From positions 248,001 through 312,000 of the forward strand of contig CAWJLA010000005.1 of NCBI GenBank assembly GCA_963843605.1: a DNA stretch of 64,000 nucleotides. The letters run 5' to 3'. This document shows positions 8,794 to 16,926 of the stretch, piece after piece. The notes beneath the pieces are model-generated. The model was not told the DNA's origin. It searched no databases and saw nothing but the letters and a program-made list of their open reading frames with translations. This stretch comes from FEN-1297 sp963843605. Its GTDB lineage: Bacteria; Bacteroidota; Ignavibacteria; Ignavibacteriales; Ignavibacteriaceae. Position numbers and translations under genes: made by a program. Every line of letters begins with the position of its first letter. Position 1 is the stretch's first letter.

Positions 8794-10203
8794 ATGAAGA
8801 TATTTACTTTAGTATCAATTATGCTTTTGAGCTTTGCGCATTTGGGTTTAGCGCAAGATTCAGTACAGGCTCCGAGGCAAAACAGTATGTCAAATGTATT
8901 CGGCATTACAGCAGAAGGCGGAGTAACATTTGGACTTACCGATTATAGAATTTCCAGGGCAGATTACACAGTTAAAGGCAGCTTGGAATACTTTCTTCCT
9001 TCTTCGGGTATAGGGAATCTCGGAGCAAGAATTTTCGGACAAACAGGATATATCTCCGGACGGCGCGCTCCGGCAGTTGCAAACAATCCGACGGATGAAT
9101 TTAAAACAAGATTTGATATGATCGGCGGCGCGTTAATGTATATACTCTCTTTTGATGATATTATATATCCATGGATTTCTGCAGGTGCCTCCAACATATG
9201 GTTTTATCCTCAAAACGGCAACGGAAATAAACTTCCGAATTATTCAGCAGGAGGATATTCTACTTTTATGTTAGCTCTTAACGGCGATGCAGGAGTAAAA
9301 ATTATGGCATCGAAAAACATAAGTCTTGATGTATCGGCCGGAACGGTATTCGGAAAAAAAGATTATCTGGATGATATAAAAACGGGTTCCAATAGCGATA
9401 TGTTTTTTACCGCTACAGTCGGCGTGTCTTACTACTTCGGCAGAGATAAAGATTCAGACGGCGACGGCATTCCCGATTCCAGAGATATGTGTCCGAACAC
9501 TCCCGCCGGAGTTAAGGTTGATGCAGACGGATGCCCGCTTGATTCAGACGGCGACGGCGTGGCGGATTATCTCGATAAATGTCCGAACACCCCTGCAGGA
9601 GTTAAAGTTGACGCAAGCGGATGCCCGCTCGATGCAGATGGGGACGGTGTTCCGGATTATCTTGATAAATGTCCGAACACTCCTTCCGGGGTTGCGGTTA
9701 ACGCAAACGGCTGTCCGCTCGATTCGGATGGCGACGGTGTTCCGGATTATCTTGATAAATGCCCGAATACACCAAAGGGCATACAGGTAGATTCCTCAGG
9801 TTGCCCTATAAAGAAAGATACCGTAGTTATTACAAAGCCTGTTGAAATAAAATCTTTAGTCCTCAGCGGTGACGCCAATTTTGAATTTAATAAGTCGGAA
9901 TTGCTATCCAGAGCGTATGGTGTACTTGATAGCCTTGCAATTACCATGAAGGAACATCCGGAATACAAATGGGAAATCGACGGATATACCGATGGGGTCG
10001 GTTCCGCTAGGTATAATAAAAAACTCTCGGAAAAAAGAGCACAATCGGTTGTAGACTACCTTGTAAACAAAGGTGTTGAAAGAAGCAGTTTAAAAATAGT
10101 AGGATACGGTGAGGAAAATCCGATTGCCACAAATAAAACCGTTGAAGGAAGATCTATGAACAGAAGAGTTGAAATAAAATTACTCTCAACGGATAACAAG
10201 TAA
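8794..10203 (+). CDS. OmpA-family protein with thrombospondin type 3 repeats
   Basis: A 469-residue envelope protein. Order: signal peptide ending LGLAQD, an N-terminal beta-barrel of about 190 residues ending SYYFGRD, four calcium-binding thrombospondin-3 repeats of the form DSDGDGIPDSRDMCPNTP (about 215-345, each followed by AGVKVDADGCPLD-like text), and a C-terminal OmpA domain with the peptidoglycan-binding signature GYTDGVGSARYNKKLSEKRA and GYGEENPIA...NRRVEI. It should link the outer membrane to the cell wall, with the Asp-rich repeats as a rigid Ca-binding spacer. AAAGGAAATAATA precedes the ATG. A strong hairpin follows the stop, so it ends its transcript. Confidence 0.93.
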   Translation: MKIFTLVSIMLLSFAHLGLAQDSVQAPRQNSMSNVFGITAEGGVTFGLTDYRISRADYTVKGSLEYFLPSSGIGNLGARIFGQTGYISGRRAPAVANNPTDEFKTRFDMIGGALMYILSFDDIIYPWISAGASNIWFYPQNGNGNKLPNYSAGGYSTFMLALNGDAGVKIMASKNISLDVSAGTVFGKKDYLDDIKTGSNSDMFFTATVGVSYYFGRDKDSDGDGIPDSRDMCPNTPAGVKVDADGCPLDSDGDGVADYLDKCPNTPAGVKVDASGCPLDADGDGVPDYLDKCPNTPSGVAVNANGCPLDSDGDGVPDYLDKCPNTPKGIQVDSSGCPIKKDTVVITKPVEIKSLVLSGDANFEFNKSELLSRAYGVLDSLAITMKEHPEYKWEIDGYTDGVGSARYNKKLSEKRAQSVVDYLVNKGVERSSLKIVGYGEENPIATNKTVEGRSMNRRVEIKLLSTDNK

Positions 10204-10228
10204 CCATTATTAGGTTATAAATAATACG

Positions 10229-10259
10229 ATGGAAGCGGAATATTAAAAGCCGCTTCCGT
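10229..10259 (+). terminator. Hairpin terminator after OmpA gene
   Basis: GGAAGCGG pairs perfectly with CCGCTTCC across an 11-base loop and is followed by CAATTTTATT. Placed 28 bases after the OmpA stop. Confidence 0.6.
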
Positions 10260-10303
10260 CAATTTTATTAAATGTTAATTAAAATAAAGAAAGGATAGCT
10301 GAT

Positions 10304-10453
10304 ATGTTATTTTCAATAGCGGTTATTCTAATAGTTTTATGGCTTTTAGGAATGTTTACTGCTTATACTATGGGCGGTTACATTCACATTCTTATAGTAA
10401 TTGCAATTATAATGATCTTAGTCAGAGTAATCAGTGGAAGAAGAGCGTTTTAA
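10304..10453 (+). CDS. lmo0937-type tiny membrane protein (DUF5670-like)
   Basis: A 49-residue protein starting MLFSIAVILIVLWLLGMF, then YTMGGYIHILIVIAI, ending with RVISGRRAF. Two hydrophobic segments separated by a Gly-Gly-Tyr-Ile-His turn are the signature of the lmo0937 family of very small membrane proteins, found widely next to stress and envelope genes. GAAAGGATAG stands 6-13 bases before the ATG as a ribosome site. It lies between the OmpA gene and the second response regulator. A second member of the family is at 54640. Its molecular function is not established. Confidence 0.8.
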   Translation: MLFSIAVILIVLWLLGMFTAYTMGGYIHILIVIAIIMILVRVISGRRAF

Positions 10454-10525
10454 TTTATCATTGTTGACATAAAGAAGTTCCCGGTAAAACGAGCGTGGCT
10501 ATGGAAATTTACTCAATCAAAAGAA

Positions 10526-10561
10526 TTAGTACTTTTTTCATCCTTTTGCTCGATTGAATTC
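10526..10561 (+). promoter_or_regulatory. Shared 36-bp upstream motif, copy C
   Basis: Core ACTTTTTTCATCCTTTTG followed by CGATTGAATT. It ends only 26 bases before the start of the second response regulator, the closest spacing of the four copies. This would suit a promoter with a short leader, or a site bound by a regulator. Confidence 0.5.
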
Positions 10562-10587
10562 ACCTCTTTCACTCTCTAAATTCGTGC

Positions 10588-11275
10588 ATGAAAAAAATTA
10601 GATTGTTATTAATCGAAGATAACCGGCTGCTCCGCGACGGTATAATTGCAATGCTTAAAAAACAAAAGGATATCAAGATAATTTCGGCATCCGGGAAAAA
10701 TACCGACACGGTAAAAAAAATGCAGCAGTTAGATCCGAACATGGTACTTCTGGATTTGGGCTTGCGAAACCAGAATAGCTTAACTTTGATAGAAGTTGTA
10801 AAAAGAGACTTCCCGGACGCAAAAGTAATTGTAATGGATCTTGCTCCGGTGCAGGGCGATATAAATTTATTTGTGAAGGCCGGTGCATCCGGCTTTATTT
10901 TAAAAGATTGCGACCTTAAATGATTTTATTGTAACTATCCGTGCGGTATCCGAAGGCAAAAATGTAATACCGTCTAATTTGTCTGATTCTCTTTTTTCCC
11001 AAATTGTAGAGCATGCACTTAAGGGCGGCAAAATTAAATTAAAAGAAGCAGTTCGCATGACAAAACGGGAACGGGAAATTATTACTTTAATCGGAGAAGG
11101 TTTAAGTAATAAAGAGATCGGACAAAATCTGCGTGTTTCGACATTTACCGTAAAAAGCCATGTTCATAATATTATGGAAAAGCTTGTATTGCATACCAGA
11201 CTGGAAGTAGCAAATTATTCATATTCGGCAGGAGACAGAAAAAACATTATAAAAGATATTTCAACGGTCAATTGA
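10588..11275 (+). pseudogene. LuxR-family response regulator split by a +1 frameshift
   Basis: A close paralogue of the regulator at 3156. The receiver half (10588-10923) has LLIEDNRLLRDG and Asp56 in NMVLLDLGL, then stops after KDCDLK at a TGA. In the next frame the protein continues DFIVTIRAVSEGKNVIPSNL and runs through a complete LuxR helix-turn-helix, MTKREREIITLIGEG and STFTVKSHVHNIMEKL, to 11275. The total length of 688 bases is one more than a multiple of three, and removing one A from CTTAAATGA near 10917 restores a 228-residue protein colinear with the paralogue. It is either a recent inactivation or a one-base homopolymer error. A receiver-only product would lack DNA binding. Confidence 0.85.
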
Positions 11276-11299
11276 TAATTAATTATAGAGGAAAATAAA

Positions 11300-11425
11300 A
11301 TGAGCAAAGGTCAAGACACAAAAAAAGGTTCAAAGAAAGAACCGGCAAAAACAATGAAAGAAAAAAAAGCAGCTAAAAGAGAGAAAAAAAACGAAAAAAA
11401 GAATCATAGCCTTCTCGAAGAATAA
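11300..11425 (+). CDS. Very small Lys-rich basic protein
   Basis: A 41-residue open frame beginning MSKGQDTKKGSKKEPAKTM and ending NHSLLEE; about 40 per cent of residues are Lys or Arg. AGAGGA lies about 8 bases before the ATG, a good ribosome site. Short proteins of this kind recur in Bacteroidota, from memory, but I know no function. It follows the frameshifted response regulator by 24 bases and could be co-transcribed with it. Composition suggests a disordered, possibly nucleic-acid-associated peptide; that is a guess. Confidence 0.6.
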   Translation: MSKGQDTKKGSKKEPAKTMKEKKAAKREKKNEKKNHSLLEE

Positions 11426-11596
11426 TATTGCGCTCAAGGCTTTTAAGATCTTAATTTTAAATTTAGCTTAATTAGAATATTGCTATATAGGTTAAACTGA
11501 TCTCTTTGGGAGTGATTGAGAATTGCTATCGCTAATTCATTTCCTAACAGATGATAAAGACCGGCAGTAAATTTTTAATATCGAACATTCTGAGTT

Positions 11597-11981
11597 TTAT
11601 AAATCCTTAGTCTCAGTATCAAGCCAAACTAATGCTTCTTCGGCAGTACCGAAATACTTAAAATTGCTCCATTTGGCATTATGTTCAATTTTTTCAAAAA
11701 ATAGCCGGTCATCTTTTATGCGCGAAATGATAATTGCAATTTTATCGGTGTCCTTAAAACCGAACTTTTCCAATGCCGCTCCGTCGGTATGCAGTTTATA
11801 AAGCCCTGCATCCTCAAGCTTAGTTTCAAGGTGATTGATTAAATATTTATGACATTGAAATTGGTGCGCTAATTTAATTGCTTCAATAGAATACTTCTCT
11901 GACTGTTTAAAGTTTAATCTTCCCTTTTACTTTGATGCTGATAATGTTTTTATCCTCATCATGATTAATTAAATATTCCAT
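11597..11981 (-). pseudogene. STAS/SpoIIAA-like protein split by a +1 frameshift
   Basis: Read on the minus strand, the ATG frame gives MEYLINHDEDKNIISIKVKG and then stops. One base on, the frame continues RLNFKQSEKYSIEAIKLAHQ and stays open to the C-terminus KYFGTAEEALVWLDTET. Joined, it is a 127-residue protein resembling the Bacteroidota STAS/SpoIIAA-like family (an alpha/beta fold ending in EALxWL). The 385-base length is one over a multiple of three; dropping one G from AAAAGGGAAG near 11925 repairs it. Such proteins act in anti-sigma or partner-switching circuits, but no kinase motif is present here. Copy D of the 36-bp motif lies upstream in matching orientation. A sequencing error is possible. 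Confidence 0.7.
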
Positions 11982-12100
11982 TTTAGACCTCTCTGACTCA
12001 TTATTTATTTTTAGCAAATCAAAAAAAGTATTATCAATTTAAGATTAAATATTTAACAAGTCTATAATAATTTTTTATAATAATATAAAGATTTGATATA

Positions 12101-12136
12101 CTATTCTATCATCCAAAGGGATGAAAAAGGGATTAG
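12101..12136 (-). promoter_or_regulatory. Shared 36-bp upstream motif, copy D
   Basis: On the minus strand the core is CCCTTTTTCATCCCTTTGG followed by ATGATAGAAT, aligned without gaps to copies A-C. It lies 119 bases upstream of the STAS-like gene and points toward it, so all four copies have the same orientation relative to the next gene. Confidence 0.5.
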
Positions 12137-12199
12137 TTTTTTATCAAATACTTGAGAGAGTAATTTTTTTTAGAAATAAATTAAGAACGCAAACTTAAA

Positions 12200-12358
12200 A
12201 TGGAAATTATGAAATTTTAAGAGGCAGAGGTAATAAGAGACGAATTCCCGCAGGAAGTTAAAAGTGTAAAGGATTAGAATTTAGACGGAGATCAATATAT
12301 ACTCGATTTCGGAACTAAAAAAATAACAGTAATAAATTGGAAAAGACTAATTATCTAA
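12200..12358 (+). pseudogene. Small decayed ORF, DUF2442-like
   Basis: One frame reads MEIMKF, stop, EAEVIRDEFPQEVKSVKD, stop, then NLDGDQYILDFGTKKITVIN and WKRLII to a final TAA. The pattern V-x-D...Y-x-L-x-F-G...resembles the short DUF2442 fold. Two in-frame stops make it non-functional as read. It lies between the STAS-like relic and an inverted-repeat element. Identification is weak. Confidence 0.3.
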
Positions 12359-12427
12359 ATTTAATTCAGCCTCACACACTTGGTTACACCAAGATGTGTC
12401 GCTAAAGATATTTTTTTGAAATTTATC

Positions 12428-12523
12428 TTAAGGGCACTTCTAAAAACTATTTTTTATAAAAATTCAACGCAAAGAATACGCAATGTACGCAGAGAATATT
12501 GAAGTTTTTAGAAATGCCCTCAA
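12428..12523 (-). repeat. 96-bp inverted-repeat element, copy 2
   Basis: The reverse complement of this stretch matches the copy at 7400 over its full length with only about seven differences, including the core TGCGTATTCTTTGCGTTGAA. Terminal repeats TTAAGGGCACTTCTAAAA and its inverse are present, one end degraded to GCCCTCAAG. No transposase is encoded, so this is MITE-like. It lies 45 bases past the end of the YciI-like gene. Confidence 0.75.
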
Positions 12524-12568
12524 GATTGGACGTGAAATATTGTAATGTCTAAGTGTATATAAGCATCT

Positions 12569-13054
12569 CTAATCTGTTATATTTTTCTTCTCAAGCTTTT
12601 TGTTCAATTTGATCACTTCCGGCAATATGGCCGGACCATACCAGGGATGTAGTTCCATCTTTAATATTCCGGCTTTAACTGCCGGATCGGATTCGGTAAG
12701 AGCTTTAGCTTCTTCCAGATTCTTTACGTTAAAGATGAATATACCGCGAACTTCCTTATTGTCCAGAAAGGGCCCTGCCATTACCAGTTTTCCCTCATTG
12801 GAAAGACGCATAATATTATTTAAGTGCGCTGTTTGTATTTCTGCTCTTTGCGTTGAATCCCGCGATCTATTCGGTCCTTTCATTAGAAATGCCATTACAT
12901 ATTCTTTCATACCATATTCATCAGCGCCAAGTTTTTTTGCAAGAGTAGAATCATAACTTAGACTTTCATTGATATTATTTTGTGCTTTACTGAACGCGGA
13001 AGAGAACAGCATTATCAAAATGAATAGAATGAAATATGAATAAGCTTTAATCAT
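12569..13054 (-). CDS. Exported YciI-domain protein
   Basis: A 161-residue protein with a signal peptide (hydrophobic 5-20, ending FSKAQ) and a YciI-like ferredoxin-fold domain from about residue 50: YVMAFLMKGPNRSRD, HLNNIMRLSNEGKLVMAGPF, GIFIFNVKNLEEAKALTESD, and the terminal HPWYGP. The pattern of a conserved His after the first strand, a GPF turn and a Pro-rich WYGPA end is usual for the YCII family, whose members are small possible enzymes or binding proteins. Export is the uncommon point. It is a single-gene unit on the minus strand, flanked by the inverted-repeat element. Substrate unknown. Confidence 0.85.
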   Translation of the reverse strand: MIKAYSYFILFILIMLFSSAFSKAQNNINESLSYDSTLAKKLGADEYGMKEYVMAFLMKGPNRSRDSTQRAEIQTAHLNNIMRLSNEGKLVMAGPFLDNKEVRGIFIFNVKNLEEAKALTESDPAVKAGILKMELHPWYGPAILPEVIKLNKKLEKKNITD

Positions 13055-13506
13055 ATTTTTTCCTCAAATATTTTAATGATGATTTCATAACGGGTTGTGC
13101 AGTAGGAAAATAATTAACACCGACTCATTTTACAAGTAAAATATTAGTATCAAAATCATTTAAATAATTTATACCCGGTTTATTTTTTCTTAAGATATTT
13201 ATTCAAATCGTGTTTGTAATAAATAAGAAACTCCGCTTAGTAAACGAGAAAAAGTCAGAAGTAATAATTATTCGATAGTGATTGGAATCCGGTCCTATTT
13301 GAATCAAGGAAGAATTATAAATTAATTATGAACATTAAATTCAATGAAGAAGCCTCGCAGTGAACAATAATATAGTGACAGAACATACAAATAATTTTAT
13401 CTTTTTAAAAATTTTAGATTTATAACAAGAATCTTCTTAATTTAATCTCCGATTTTTCATCGTTCTCTAATCGCTCATCATAAAGTTAATAAGGAAAGTG
13501 AGAATT
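13055..13506. other. Intergenic region, no gene seen
   Basis: AT-rich spacer between the divergent YciI-like gene and the symporter operon. No open frame longer than about 15 codons with coding character, no RNA gene and no repeat was seen. Promoters for both flanking genes should lie here. AAGGAA at its end is the ribosome site of the symporter. Confidence 0.5.
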
Positions 13507-15240
13507 ATGATATACAATATCGGCATGCAGCTTTCATTGCTTCTATTTGAAACAAAAACCATTGTTTCCCTGGATTGGGTTGACTCTCTTATCATCGCAA
13601 TCTATTTTGTTTTTGTTCTTGGAATAGGTTTCTACTTGTTGAAGTATACCAAAACAGGTGACGATTTTTTCTTAGCGGGAAGGAAAATGACCTCGTGGAT
13701 TGCCGGGTTATCATTTGTAGCCGCAAATCTCGGTTCTTTGGAATTAATGGGATGGGCAGCATCGGCCTATCAATACGGAATACTTGCTACACATTGGTAC
13801 TGGATCGGAGCTATCCCGGCCATGCTTTTTCTCGGCCTTATTATGATGCCGTTTTATTATATCAGTAAAACTCATTCGGTTCCCGGCTATTTGAAATTAA
13901 GATTCGGCGAAAGCGCAAGTATGCTTTCGGCAGTTTCATTTGCGTTTATGACAATCTTTATGAGCGGTATAAATATGTTTGCAATGGCGCTTGTAATGAA
14001 GGTTGTTTTAGGCTGGGATCTTAATTTCAGCATCTGGGTCTCATCCATTACCGTTATGGTTTATGTAACTTTAGGCGGCTTATTATCTGCGATATTTAAC
14101 GAAGTTTTGCAATTTATGCTTATCTGGTTAGGCGCGCTGGTTATTCCTATTGTTGGTATGGTTGAAGCCGGCGGATGGACGGGGATGGTTGCAAAAATTC
14201 AACACAATTTCCCACACGGAAATTACATACACCTTTGGAGTACACTCGGTTCGTTCAAAGATAACCCTATGGGCATCCACTGGACGGGAATCGTTTTCGG
14301 ACTTGGATTAATTATATCATTCGGTTATTGGACAACGGATTTCCTTGTTGTTCAGAGAGTTCTTTCCGCAAAAGATTTACGCTCTGCCAAAATGGCACCA
14401 ATTATCGGCGCCGGTTTTAAAATGTTTGTACCATTAATTGTTATTCTTCCCGGGTTACTCGGTTTAGCAGTTTTACCTAATTTGGTTGGACAGCAGCAGG
14501 CCATTGCCACCGGGGCCCATAGTTATAATGAAGTTCTGCCGTTGATGCTTGCGAGGTATGCCGGTCCGGGTTTACTAGGATTGGGCGTTACTGCACTGAT
14601 TGCAGGCTTCATGTCCGGAATGGCTGGAAACGTAAGCGCCTTTGCAACAGTCTGGACTTACGATATTTTCAGACCGGCTCACTTTTATCTAACTAAAAAG
14701 GAAAAATCCGATGAGTATTATGTAAAGATGGGAAGATGGTGCACGATAATCGGAGTTATCATCAGCATCGGAACAGCGTACTTGGTTCAGGAGTTTGCAA
14801 GTATAATGGATTATGTGCAGGCTTTGTTCAGTTTCTTTATTGCTCCGTTGTTTGGTACGGTTATCTTCGGAATGCTGTGGAAAAGAACAACTGCTGCCGG
14901 TGGTTTCTGGGGATTGCTTGCAGGTATTGTTTCATCGGTGGGTATGTGGCTTTGGGTTGAAATTAATCCCGCTGCATTAAAATATATTGCCCTTTCTGAT
15001 TATGCAAAAACTATGGCTGTAGATATGTACCGCGCATTATGGTCGTGGCTTATTTGCGTTACCGTTACTATTGTAGTAAGCTTAATGACAAAACCCAAAC
15101 CGGAGTCCGAATTAGTGGGTTTGGTAAGAGGCTGTACGGAAATTCCGTCCGAAGGAAATGTACCATTGTTAAAGAAGCCCGTCTTTTGGGCTTCATTAAT
15201 ATTTGCGGTTTTTTTAGCACTCAATATTATTTTCTGGTAG
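13507..15240 (+). CDS. Sodium/solute symporter (SSS/SGLT family)
   Basis: A 577-residue integral membrane transporter with about 14 hydrophobic segments, of SGLT type: WVDSLIIAIYFVFVLGIGFY as the first helix, then the family signature DDFFLAGRKMTSWIAGLSF and NLGSLELMGWAASAYQYG, and later GYWTTDFLVVQRVLSAKDL. It should import a sugar or related solute with sodium across the inner membrane; substrate cannot be read from sequence. I start at the ATG 6 codons inside the translated Met/Leu-rich N-terminus, because AAGGAA stands 10 bases upstream; an earlier in-frame GTG overlaps that ribosome site. The following gene begins 9 bases after the stop with its own GGAGG, so the two form an operon. Confidence 0.92.
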   Translation: MIYNIGMQLSLLLFETKTIVSLDWVDSLIIAIYFVFVLGIGFYLLKYTKTGDDFFLAGRKMTSWIAGLSFVAANLGSLELMGWAASAYQYGILATHWYWIGAIPAMLFLGLIMMPFYYISKTHSVPGYLKLRFGESASMLSAVSFAFMTIFMSGINMFAMALVMKVVLGWDLNFSIWVSSITVMVYVTLGGLLSAIFNEVLQFMLIWLGALVIPIVGMVEAGGWTGMVAKIQHNFPHGNYIHLWSTLGSFKDNPMGIHWTGIVFGLGLIISFGYWTTDFLVVQRVLSAKDLRSAKMAPIIGAGFKMFVPLIVILPGLLGLAVLPNLVGQQQAIATGAHSYNEVLPLMLARYAGPGLLGLGVTALIAGFMSGMAGNVSAFATVWTYDIFRPAHFYLTKKEKSDEYYVKMGRWCTIIGVIISIGTAYLVQEFASIMDYVQALFSFFIAPLFGTVIFGMLWKRTTAAGGFWGLLAGIVSSVGMWLWVEINPAALKYIALSDYAKTMAVDMYRALWSWLICVTVTIVVSLMTKPKPESELVGLVRGCTEIPSEGNVPLLKKPVFWASLIFAVFLALNIIFW

Positions 15241-15249
15241 GAGGCAAAG

Positions 15250-15474
15250 ATGATAGATAATAAAGGTATAGCGATCTGGTTTTTTATAGGACTACTTCTC
15301 TTCATATACGGAATTATCATTACGATCGCTAATATTTTCGAAGCCTTTTATAATTCATTCGGCAAAAACGTAGTACTTAAAAATCTGCATTTCGGTATTT
15401 GGTGGGGACTGCTTTTAATTATACTGGGGCTTATATATTCGATCAATTTCAGACCATGGAAAAAGAAGAAATAA
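15250..15474 (+). CDS. Small two-helix membrane protein in symporter operon
   Basis: A 74-residue protein with two hydrophobic helices (about 8-28 and 48-66) joined by a short loop with KNVVLKNLHFGIWWG, and a basic end PWKKKK that favours a cytoplasmic C-terminus. A strong ribosome site, GGAGG, stands 6 bases before the ATG and overlaps the end of the symporter gene region. Such small proteins often accompany SSS transporters as accessory subunits; the role here is inferred only from the position. Confidence 0.75.
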   Translation: MIDNKGIAIWFFIGLLLFIYGIIITIANIFEAFYNSFGKNVVLKNLHFGIWWGLLLIILGLIYSINFRPWKKKK

Positions 15475-15713
15475 GCTCGGCATGTATTTATTTTAGATCT
15501 GAGAATACCGATTGGACTAATTTGTTTCGAAGTCGTATAAATTATAAAATAAAATACGGCAAGCTGTGGTACCAAAACGGTTACGCGTTTATTTCAGCTT
15601 TATTGGGGGAGAATACGGCACCGTGCAATGTCTATACCGAATTTTGGAGCAGTGTTCATCTTGCAGTTACTAACGATCTTGAAATTGAAGCAAAAGGAAT
15701 CCCGGTAAATTAA
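15456..15713 (+). CDS. Hypothetical 85-residue protein
   Basis: An open frame starting with ATG inside the last 19 bases of the preceding gene, reading MEKEEISSACIYFRSENTDW and ending EIEAKGIPVN. It has no signal peptide or membrane segment. I do not recognise it. Overlap with the upstream gene and the plain codon use make a real gene possible, but it could also be a degraded remnant, since it adjoins an integrase scar. Confidence 0.35.
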   Translation: MEKEEISSACIYFRSENTDWTNLFRSRINYKIKYGKLWYQNGYAFISALLGENTAPCNVYTEFWSSVHLAVTNDLEIEAKGIPVN

Positions 15714-15772
15714 ATTATAGAAACAAATCAAAGATATCTTAGCGATAGGAAACTGAATATTAAGATTTATTA

Positions 15773-15880
15773 ATTACGTACGTTAGAATAATTTTTATTT
15801 CGCGTAGTCAAGAAGCGGGTGTCTCCATAAGTGCAGCATCTATGTTGGTGGGTCATTCCAATATTAAAACGACAATGTGC
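15773..15880 (+). pseudogene. Tyrosine recombinase C-terminal fragment
   Basis: After a one-base repair the text reads LRT-(F)-R...FISRSQEAG, VSISAASMLVGHSNIKTTM, which is nearly identical in protein sequence to the integrase remnant at 42801 (FISRSQEAGISISATSM, GHSNIKTTM). It retains the box-II GHSN motif and loses the catalytic Tyr: after TTM the sequence turns into unrelated residues and runs straight into the AraC relic. It is a scar of a mobile element, not a gene. Confidence 0.75.
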
Positions 15881-16371
15881 AGTTGTCGAATTTTATCTCC
15901 TTAAAGAACCAGCGGAACAATCCGGTAACACACGTTGGCTATCTGTTTGTCCGAATTTCTCAAAATATCCATCTTCATGAATACTTTTTAACGGGACATC
16001 CTTTGTTTACGGAAATTAAAAAATACTATTTTTTCGATTATAAAAATCACGAAGCGCTTCATCTTTTACCGAGAGAAAAAGAAATCATGTGGTCGCTTTA
16101 CCATAAGATGGAGACTGAGTATAAGAACAATCCACACGAATTCAGCAAATCTATTATGCTTTCACATTTGGATTCTCTTTTAAAGTATGCACAGCGATTT
16201 TACAAAAGACAATTCATTTATATGTGGTTTCCGAAGCAAAAAATATGCTGGTTGAGGGCGGGAAAAGTATTTCTGAAATTGCATAAATACTCGGATTTGA
16301 TAACTCCCCGTATTTTTCACGGCTTTTCAAAAAAGAGGTTGGAATGTATCCGAAAGAATCTAAAAGCCTGA
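15877..16371 (+). pseudogene. AraC-family transcriptional regulator, broken
   Basis: The open frame keeps the N-terminal ligand/dimer region typical of Bacteroidota AraC regulators: HLHEYFLTGHPLFTEIKKY, YFFDYKNHEALHLLPREKE and LLKYAQRFYKRQF. After RFYKRQF the first HTH helix pair is missing. The second HTH appears in another frame as SEAKNMLVEGGKSISEIA, an in-frame stop, then ILGFDNSPYFSRLFKKEVG and MYPKES, the usual C-terminal end. So the gene has lost an internal segment, shifted frame and gained a stop. No working DNA-binding domain remains. It is fused at its 5' side to the integrase fragment, so a recombination event probably destroyed it. Confidence 0.75.
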
Positions 16372-16926
16372 TACTCAATTGAATAGTGCGGCACAAAATT
16401 TATGATGCAGAACATCCTGTGAACTATTTTTTATATCGATTTAAATTTCAATTGAACCGTATCTTTTTAAGATGAAAATTGAACTTTGGCAATCACTAAA
16501 CAAAAATGCTGATCTTCCTTTAGTAATGTCAATTTATTTTGTTTTTAACGCTCAAATAACTGCAACCACAGACATTACTATTTCATTTTTTGTTTACTTA
16601 AAAATATTATAAATATCGGCATATCGCTCTAAAATTTATAACCGTTAGGCTTATTGTCAGCCGGTGAATTTCCTTTACCCATTACCGTAATAAAAACATC
16701 GGAAAGTACCAATGCAAATATATAAAGTTAATTCATCTAAATTCAAAACTATATAAAATCAAGGAGAAATAAATTTCTTCACTGATAAGATGACTTTTTG
16801 AGAACACACACCTTCCTATTTTGCATATTACAATCGTTCCAATATTTGAAAAGTGACAATAACTTTAATCAAATATCTTGATTCAACTTAATGCCGGGCT
16901 ATAATTAAGTCCGCTCGTCATTATTA
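16372..16926. other. Intergenic region, no gene seen
   Basis: About 550 AT-rich bases between the AraC relic and the beta-helix gene. On the minus strand near 16650-16745 a 30-codon fragment reads FALVLSDVFITVMGKGNSPA before a stop, with coding-like character but no start; it may be another relic. Nothing else was recognised. Confidence 0.4.

Noticed and set aside
9460..9810. Short tandem repeat that could look like a CRISPR-type array
   Set aside because: It is in-frame coding sequence for four thrombospondin-3 repeats of the OmpA protein; there are no unique spacers of constant size. No CRISPR array was seen in the window.
10915..10925. Programmed frameshift in the second response regulator
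   Set aside because: No slippery heptamer in the zero frame and no downstream pseudoknot-like structure; a one-base insertion explains it more simply.
16650..16745. 30-codon coding-like fragment on the minus strand
   Set aside because: No start codon, no recognisable family; kept only as a note in the intergenic entry.
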